A DNA stretch of 64,000 bases from Sphingomonas gei (GTDB taxonomy: Bacteria; Pseudomonadota; Alphaproteobacteria; Sphingomonadales; Sphingomonadaceae): contig NZ_SRXT01000007.1 in assembly GCF_004792685.1 (NCBI RefSeq), positions 1 to 64,000 on the forward strand. The letters run 5' to 3'. Of this stretch, positions 59,602-64,000 are shown piece after piece. The notes below the pieces were generated by a model, which saw only the letters and a list, made by a program, of their open reading frames with translations, was not told where the DNA came from and searched no databases. A program made the position numbers and the translations under genes. Within the stretch, counting starts at the first letter, position 1, and each line of letters opens with the position of its first letter.

Positions 59602-60438
59602 ATGGTGAAGATGGGAACCGTCTGGGATCGGACGGCCGAATTCCTGAGCGACAATATTGCCGCCATCCTGCCGATCGCCTTGCTCACTTTTTTTGTGCCT
59701 GCGTCGATCGAAGGCAATTTCGAAGCGGCGCGGACCGGCGCAGGCGCGGGTTTCACGGCGCTGCTTTATGGCTTGCAGCTCCTGTTCGCTCTGGTGTCGC
59801 TCTGGGGTGGGCTGGCGATCACGGCGATGGCGCTCGATATCGCGTCGGAGCGCAGCGCCTCGAATATCGCGACCCGGCGCTTCCTTCCGGTGCTGGTCGT
59901 CTCGATCGTGATATTCGGCGGCGCCTGCGTGCTGGCGCTGCCGATTCCCGGAGTGCTGGTGGCGAACGGCTATGACATGGCGACGCTCGCCCGCGGCGGC
60001 GATCCCACCGCGATCAGCATGCAGATGGCCGGCTTCATCGCGCTCTATGCGCTCGCGCTGCTGATCCTCGGCCTGTGGCTGGCGGCGCGGCTGATGGTCA
60101 CGACGCCGGTGGTGGTGCGGGAAAACCGGATGCTGAGCGCGCTCGGCCAGTCCTGGGCGCTGACCCGCGGGGCGGCGCTTCGCATCGTCGGCGTCGTCAT
60201 CCTCTTCGTGATCGTCAGCTGGGTAGCCGAGCTGGCGGCGAAGACCGTGTTCGGCAGCATCTTCGCATTGGTCGCGAGCAATGACGGCGACGGCGTGACG
60301 CTGGCCACGGTGATGACGTCGATCGTCGTCGCAGCGGTCCAGTCGGCCTTCATGGTGATCCCGCCGGCCTTCACTGCCAAGCTCTACCTCGCTTTGACTG
60401 CGCAGGCGGGCCTCCGTCACACCGAAGCCGGCGCATGA
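59602..60438 (+). CDS. Polytopic membrane protein A of a coupled pair
   Basis: A 278-residue protein with about six hydrophobic segments. The central region has conserved-looking elements (ALDIASERSASNIATRRFLP and LMVTTPVVVRENRMLSALGQ SW). It resembles the glycerophosphoryl diester phosphodiesterase membrane-domain (GDPDase_M-like) proteins, where helices surround an amphipathic GxxxAL...SW motif. Its stop overlaps the ATG of the next, similarly built, gene, so they may form a heteromeric membrane complex. Function unknown. Confidence 0.75.
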   Translation: MVKMGTVWDRTAEFLSDNIAAILPIALLTFFVPASIEGNFEAARTGAGAGFTALLYGLQLLFALVSLWGGLAITAMALDIASERSASNIATRRFLPVLVVSIVIFGGACVLALPIPGVLVANGYDMATLARGGDPTAISMQMAGFIALYALALLILGLWLAARLMVTTPVVVRENRMLSALGQSWALTRGAALRIVGVVILFVIVSWVAELAAKTVFGSIFALVASNDGDGVTLATVMTSIVVAAVQSAFMVIPPAFTAKLYLALTAQAGLRHTEAGA

Positions 60439-61169
60439 CTTTGTCCCTCGCCGGCGTGCTCGCCGATGCCCGCGCTCTCTGGCGCAGCGAACGCGAATTG
60501 CTCCTGCCGATCGCCGGCATGTTCTTCGTCGTGCCGATGCTGGGCATCGTCCTGCTGCTCGCCGGCAGCGGCTTCGCCGAAGTCGCGCCGGACAAATTGC
60601 GCGACGCGGTGATGGCGTTCTACGTTGCCAATCTGCTGCCGATCCTGCTCGCGAACCTCGCGATCGATTTCGGCACTTTCGCCGTGCTCAATCTCTATCT
60701 CCAGGGCGGCGGGCGGACGCTGGGCGAAGTGCTGCTGCTGACCTTGCGGCGCTTCCTGCCCTTTCTGGTGATCGACATCGTCGCCGCCTTGCTGTTCAGC
60801 CTCGGCTCGTCGCTGTTCCTGCTGCCGGGGCTGTTCGCGTTCGCGCGGACCTGGCTGGCCGGGCCCGCCTTCGCCGCGGCGCCCGAACGCGGCGTGATCG
60901 AGGCTTTCCGGCAGGGTTGGCGGCGCAGCAGCGGGTTCGGCTGGATCGTGCTGCTCGCCGCGGCGGGGGTGACGTTCCTCGTCGCGATGATGCTGATCGT
61001 GGTGTCGAGCGGATTGTTCGGCGGGCTCGCTACCCTGGTCGGCGACGAACGGGTGGGCGTGGTGACCGGCTATGTCGTCGCGGCGCTGATCGGCGGGGTT
61101 GCCTGGTCGGCACTCGGCGTGCTGCGCGTCGCCGCCTATCGCCGGAGCGAGCCCAGACAGGGAATGTGA
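60435..61169 (+). CDS. Polytopic membrane protein B of a coupled pair
   Basis: A 244-residue protein with about six hydrophobic segments and a middle motif FARTWLAGPAFAAAPERGVI followed by EAFRQGWRRSSGFGW, laid out as in the preceding protein (amphipathic helix with ...EAFRQGW...). This suggests an ancient duplication with strong divergence. The ATG overlaps the previous stop (ATGA). The 3' end overlaps the convergent GNAT gene by 34 bases, an unusual tail-to-tail overlap. Function unknown. Confidence 0.75.
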   Translation: MTLSLAGVLADARALWRSERELLLPIAGMFFVVPMLGIVLLLAGSGFAEVAPDKLRDAVMAFYVANLLPILLANLAIDFGTFAVLNLYLQGGGRTLGEVLLLTLRRFLPFLVIDIVAALLFSLGSSLFLLPGLFAFARTWLAGPAFAAAPERGVIEAFRQGWRRSSGFGWIVLLAAAGVTFLVAMMLIVVSSGLFGGLATLVGDERVGVVTGYVVAALIGGVAWSALGVLRVAAYRRSEPRQGM

Positions 61170-61732
61170 GGCGCGGCGTCGGGTGCGAGGATCCCGGCGA
61201 TCCGCGGATCGGCAAAGCTCTCGACGGTGCGCTTGCACGCGACGAAGCCGTGGCGGCGATAGAAGCCCAAGGCGGCGGGATGATCGAGCGTGCAGGTGTG
61301 CAGCCAGACGCGCGCGACGCCCTTGCGCCAGGCGAGGCCCAGCGCCTGCGCCATCAGCCAATTGCCGTGTCCCTTGCCGGTGAGCTCGGGAACCAGCGCG
61401 AAATAGGAAAGCTCGCAAATGCCTTCGACGCGGAAGTCGAGCTCGACCATGCCGAGCTCGACTCCGGCGCGGTCGGTGGCGGCATAGACTTCGACCCGCG
61501 CGTCATCGAGGATCCGGCGCAGCGCTGCTTCGGGGATCACCAGCCGCGAGAACCACAGCCAGGGCTCGCCGACCCGGCGGAACAGGGCCTTGTATTTCTC
61601 GCTCGCCGGCGCCGGCCAATGGGTAAGGCGCAGCGGCGAGGGCGGGGCGGGGCGTAGCGGCGGCTTGGTCCGCATCTCGAGCGACGTGACGATCGTGGCG
61701 ATCTGGTCGTTGGGGACCGGGGTCAGCCCCAT
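61136..61732 (-). CDS. GNAT acetyltransferase
   Basis: A 198-residue acetyltransferase. The acetyl-CoA loop is VPELTGKGHGNWLMAQALGLA (about residues 123-142), then RVWLHTCTLDHPAALGFYRRHGF. The start at 61732 lies inside the end of hemF (10-base overlap), so it is the third gene of the trmL-hemF-GNAT run. Its end overlaps the convergent membrane protein gene by 34 bases. Substrate unknown. Confidence 0.88.
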   Translation of the reverse strand: MGLTPVPNDQIATIVTSLEMRTKPPLRPAPPSPLRLTHWPAPASEKYKALFRRVGEPWLWFSRLVIPEAALRRILDDARVEVYAATDRAGVELGMVELDFRVEGICELSYFALVPELTGKGHGNWLMAQALGLAWRKGVARVWLHTCTLDHPAALGFYRRHGFVACKRTVESFADPRIAGILAPDAAPHIPCLGSLRR

Positions 61733-62565
61733 GTCGCCATCGGCGGCAGGCTCATCAGGATCGCGTCGACATTGCCGCCGGTCTTGAGTCCGAACAAGGT
61801 GCCGCGATCGTAGATCAGGTTGAACTCGGCATAGCGGCCGCGCCATTCGAGCTGCTGCGCGGTGTCGTCCTCGGTGAATTGCTGGTCCATCCGTCGGCGG
61901 ACGATGCGCGGAAACGCGTCGAGGAACGCGCGGCCGACATCCTGGGTGAACGCGAAGTTCGCGTCCCAATCGCCTTCGAGATGATCGTAGAAGATCCCGC
62001 CGACGCCGCGATGGACCTTGCGGTGGGGGATGTAGAAATAGTCGTCGGCCCATTGCTTGAACCGCGGATAATGCGCTGGGTCGTGCGCGTCGCAGGCCGC
62101 CTGCAGCACCGCGTGGAATTCGGCGGTGTCATCCGCCACCGGGATCGGCGGGTTGAGATCGGCGCCGCCGCCGAACCAGCGCTTGGTGGTGACCAGGAAG
62201 CGCGTGTTCATATGCACCGCGGGGACGTGCGGGTTGGCCATGTGCGCGACGAGGCTGATCCCGGTGGCGAAGAAGCCGGGATCCTCGGCGGCGCCGTGGA
62301 TCGTCTTGGCGAACTCGCCTTCGAAGCTTCCGCCGACGGTCGAGACATTGACCCCGACCTTCTCGAAGACCTTGCCCTTCATCACCCCGCGCACCCCGCC
62401 GCCGCCGGGTTCGCCCGAGGGATCGGTGCGATCCCAGGCGAGATAGTCGAACGTCGCATTCGAGCCGGCCTCGGCCTCGATCGCCTCGAATTCGGCGCAG
62501 ATCGATGTGCGCAGGCTTTCGAACCAGGTCCGGGCGGCTTGCTGCTGGGGGTCGAGCTCTTGCAT
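61723..62565 (-). CDS. hemF: Oxygen-dependent coproporphyrinogen III oxidase
   Basis: A 280-residue enzyme of heme synthesis that oxidatively decarboxylates coproporphyrinogen III with molecular oxygen. Motifs seen: GGGGVRGVMKGKVFEKVGVN, MNTRFLVTTKRWFGGGADLN, HRKVHRGVGGIFYDHLEGDW and NLIYDRGTLFGLKTGGN. The ATG at 62565 gives the family start (MQELDPQQQAARTWFESL). Together with the heme oxygenase elsewhere in the window it shows aerobic heme metabolism. It overlaps the GNAT gene by ten bases; trmL lies 53 bases upstream. Confidence 0.96.
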   Translation of the reverse strand: MQELDPQQQAARTWFESLRTSICAEFEAIEAEAGSNATFDYLAWDRTDPSGEPGGGGVRGVMKGKVFEKVGVNVSTVGGSFEGEFAKTIHGAAEDPGFFATGISLVAHMANPHVPAVHMNTRFLVTTKRWFGGGADLNPPIPVADDTAEFHAVLQAACDAHDPAHYPRFKQWADDYFYIPHRKVHRGVGGIFYDHLEGDWDANFAFTQDVGRAFLDAFPRIVRRRMDQQFTEDDTAQQLEWRGRYAEFNLIYDRGTLFGLKTGGNVDAILMSLPPMATWG

Positions 62566-62618
62566 GGCGGCCTGATAGGCGGGGGCAGGGAAGCGTGTCG
62601 AGAGGACAGAATGTCCGC

Positions 62619-63068
62619 TCAGTCGGGCCAGCCATTGGTCTGGCGGAGCGCCTCGCCCAGCGCGATGCCCGCTGCGACCGAGAGGTTGAGCGAGCGGAGC
62701 CCGGCGGCGAGCGGAATGCGCACCGAGAGATCGGCGGCGCGATGGACGAAGTCGGGCGCGCCGGCGCTCTCCGACCCGAGCAGTAACGTGTCGTCGGGCT
62801 GGAAGGCTGCGTCGGGCAGCCGCGTGCCGCCTTGGGTGGTGAGCAAGATCAGCCGGCCGGGCACGCACGCCCTGAACGCATCGAAATCGGCGTGGCGGGT
62901 GACCTGGACCTTGTCGTCATAGTCCATCGCCGATCGCTTGCGGGCCTTGTCACTCCATGGGAAGCCCATCGGCTCGACGATGTGGATAGGGACCTGGAAA
63001 CAGGCGCCGAGGCGAAGCACGGCACCGACATTGCCGGCGATTTCGGGCTGGAAGAGGGCGAGGCGCAT
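62619..63068 (-). CDS. trmL: tRNA (cytidine/uridine-34-2'-O)-methyltransferase
   Basis: A 149-residue SPOUT-fold enzyme that methylates the wobble nucleotide of leucine tRNAs. It has LFQPEIAGNVGAVLRLGACF at the start, LLLGSESAGAP (about residues 95-105) and the SAM-binding knot RSLNLSVAAGIALGEALRQT at the end. The length is typical. First gene of the run with hemF and the GNAT. Confidence 0.95.
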   Translation of the reverse strand: MRLALFQPEIAGNVGAVLRLGACFQVPIHIVEPMGFPWSDKARKRSAMDYDDKVQVTRHADFDAFRACVPGRLILLTTQGGTRLPDAAFQPDDTLLLGSESAGAPDFVHRAADLSVRIPLAAGLRSLNLSVAAGIALGEALRQTNGWPD

Positions 63069-63161
63069 GCTGGGGGAGGATAGCGGCCCGCATCGCGCCC
63101 GTCATCCAGATTGCTGCGCCTGGCGGCCATAGGGCGAATGGCGAGCGTTGGTGGTTAGCGG

Positions 63162-63246
63162 TCATTCCCAGCTCGGGCTCCTGCGAAGCAGGAGCCCAGG
63201 ATGATGGAGGACCGCATGACCTGGGCTCTTGCCTTCGCTGGAGCAC
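63162..63246. repeat. Palindromic repeat family C, copy 3
   Basis: TCATTCCCAGCTCGGGCTCC TGCGAAGCAGGAGCC is mirrored by CCTGGGCTCTTGCCTTCGCT GGAGCA. The gap 63069-63468 contains this element and a small palindrome at 63350-63366; nothing else was recognised in it. Confidence 0.75.
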
Positions 63247-63349
63247 TTGAGGGCTGAAACGAGGCGTAGCCGACTGGCTGCCTTCCGTTTCGAAACCCGC
63301 CGTTGTCCCTTAGGCGTCGAGAAACGCTGGCATTTCGAGCGGCGGCAAG

Positions 63350-63366
63350 ATGTGGATTTGCCACAT
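63350..63366. promoter_or_regulatory. Perfect inverted repeat upstream of the last gene, possible operator
   Basis: ATGTGG ATTTG CCACAT is a six-base perfect inverted repeat with a five-base spacer, about 100 bases before the last gene. It fits a dimeric regulator site but could be chance. Confidence 0.3.
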
Positions 63367-63468
63367 TGCTCCGCTGGCGCCAAAATCGTGAGAGCGGAGG
63401 GCCCGCCCGTAAAGCACAGGCGCGATCGCATCGCCTGCGTTCGGATATTAGCGAGTGGAAAAGAGGCG

Positions 63469-63993
63469 ATGGTCGGTATTTTCAAAAGGCTGTTTGGCGC
63501 CCAAAATGATCAGGCCGGGCACGCGTCGGCAATGCGACCGGCCAACGGGCAGGGCGGTATGCCGGATGGCATGCCCGCAAGCATCGAGCAGGGAATGGAA
63601 TGGCAAGCTGCCGATTTCGTAAACGCGTTCTCGCCCGCCGGCTCGCCAATCGACGGGAGCAAGCTCGATTATAGCGAGGCATCGCTCGAATTGGTCGATC
63701 GGGTCCTGGACGATTTCTACCGCAAGGAAGCGCCCCTTCCGGACGATCTCCACTTTCTGATATCGGCTTATGTCTTCGAAGTCGCCCGCCGCGCATTTGG
63801 TGGGCGGTATCTGCGCGGCGATGAGGAGAACCCCTTCGTGCTCGTGATCGGCGAAAAGCCGGCAGAAGTCGGAGTCTGCGTCATGTCGAAGGTGCACGGC
63901 CGTGCGCTGAACGGACCGGAGGACGGCATTCCGTTCTTCTACGCCGGGATCGCACCGCTCGTTTCGGCCGGGACTTCGGCGACGCTGATTTGA
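63469..63993 (+). CDS. Hypothetical protein with a conserved DxNGPED-like C-terminal region
   Basis: A 174-residue soluble protein starting at ATG 63469 behind AGAGG. After a Gly/Met-rich N-terminal stretch (about residues 15-45) the folded part begins DYSEASLELVDRVLDDFYRK and continues ISAYVFEVARRAFGGRYLRG, FVLVIGEKPAEVGVCVMSKV and GRALNGPEDGIPFFYAGIAP. The well-ordered pattern looks like a conserved domain of unknown function, but no name is recalled. No signal peptide or membrane helix. A larger frame upstream (from 63229) overlaps the repeat and was rejected. Confidence 0.75.
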   Translation: MVGIFKRLFGAQNDQAGHASAMRPANGQGGMPDGMPASIEQGMEWQAADFVNAFSPAGSPIDGSKLDYSEASLELVDRVLDDFYRKEAPLPDDLHFLISAYVFEVARRAFGGRYLRGDEENPFVLVIGEKPAEVGVCVMSKVHGRALNGPEDGIPFFYAGIAPLVSAGTSATLI

Positions 63994-64000
63994 CGGTCCG

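Overview
The window is about 64 kb of very GC-rich bacterial chromosome with dense coding, many 4-nt start/stop overlaps and frequent GTG/TTG starts. The gene content points to an alphaproteobacterium of the Sphingomonadaceae (Sphingomonas-like). The main indications are a GcrA cell-cycle regulator, an atp operon split as I-a-c-b'-b away from the F1 genes, a bacteriophytochrome with an HWE-type kinase, the argD-argF-hslO and metZ-apaG neighbourhoods, and short palindromic repeats of the GGCGAAGGCCGGG kind. Oxygen-dependent HemF indicates aerobic growth. No tRNA or rRNA genes, no insertion sequences, no integrases and no CRISPR array were seen, so this looks like core chromosome rather than a genomic island.

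Layout. 1-6.8 kb: the end of an unknown Arg/Pro-rich protein, a zinc-protease-like protein, a chemoreceptor, then a three-gene inositol operon (CDP-alcohol transferase, inositol-3-phosphate synthase, nucleotidyltransferase) and a PH-domain membrane protein. 6.9-11.9 kb: a copper chaperone, dnaK (with an RpoH-like promoter) and dnaJ, then two small membrane proteins. 12-14.2 kb: a triple tail-collar protein facing a secreted-type M15 peptidase with a peptidoglycan-binding domain. 14.2-18.7 kb: purB, heme oxygenase and bacteriophytochrome in one coupled operon; the heme oxygenase carries a palindromic repeat translated in frame. 18.7-25 kb: small secreted proteins, radC and the Fo half of ATP synthase. 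25-33 kb: a hybrid histidine kinase, uvrC and a large DUF3857/transglutaminase/TPR protein. 33-39.4 kb: a deacetylase-like protein coupled to a FemAB-like GNAT, recO, leuB, then a GT2-GtrA glycosyltransferase facing a PMT-family glycosyltransferase. 39.4-42.8 kb: metZ-apaG, a LysR regulator, a GNAT and a small membrane protein. 42.8-46.6 kb: an ECF sigma factor heading a run with a four-helix membrane protein, a TPR/TonB-C protein and a class A beta-lactamase-fold protein. 46.7-52.2 kb: parE preceded by a 49-codon small gene, an MFS transporter, gcrA and an ABC permease. 52.2-57.6 kb: argD, argF, hslO, a DUF3617-like protein, queC and queE. 57.6-64 kb: secreted small proteins, lipB, a pair of membrane proteins, a trmL-hemF-GNAT operon and a last hypothetical protein.

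The strongest unusual features are: the in-frame palindromic repeat in heme oxygenase; the unfused inositol-phosphate cytidylyltransferase-like operon; the REP-like hairpin just after atpE; the repeat-derived ribosome-binding site of argF; the ECF-sigma envelope cluster; and the small gene in front of parE. Four families of palindromic intergenic repeats (called A to D below) fill nearly all the longer gaps. Families were assigned by eye from shared arm sequences; no alignment or database search was run.
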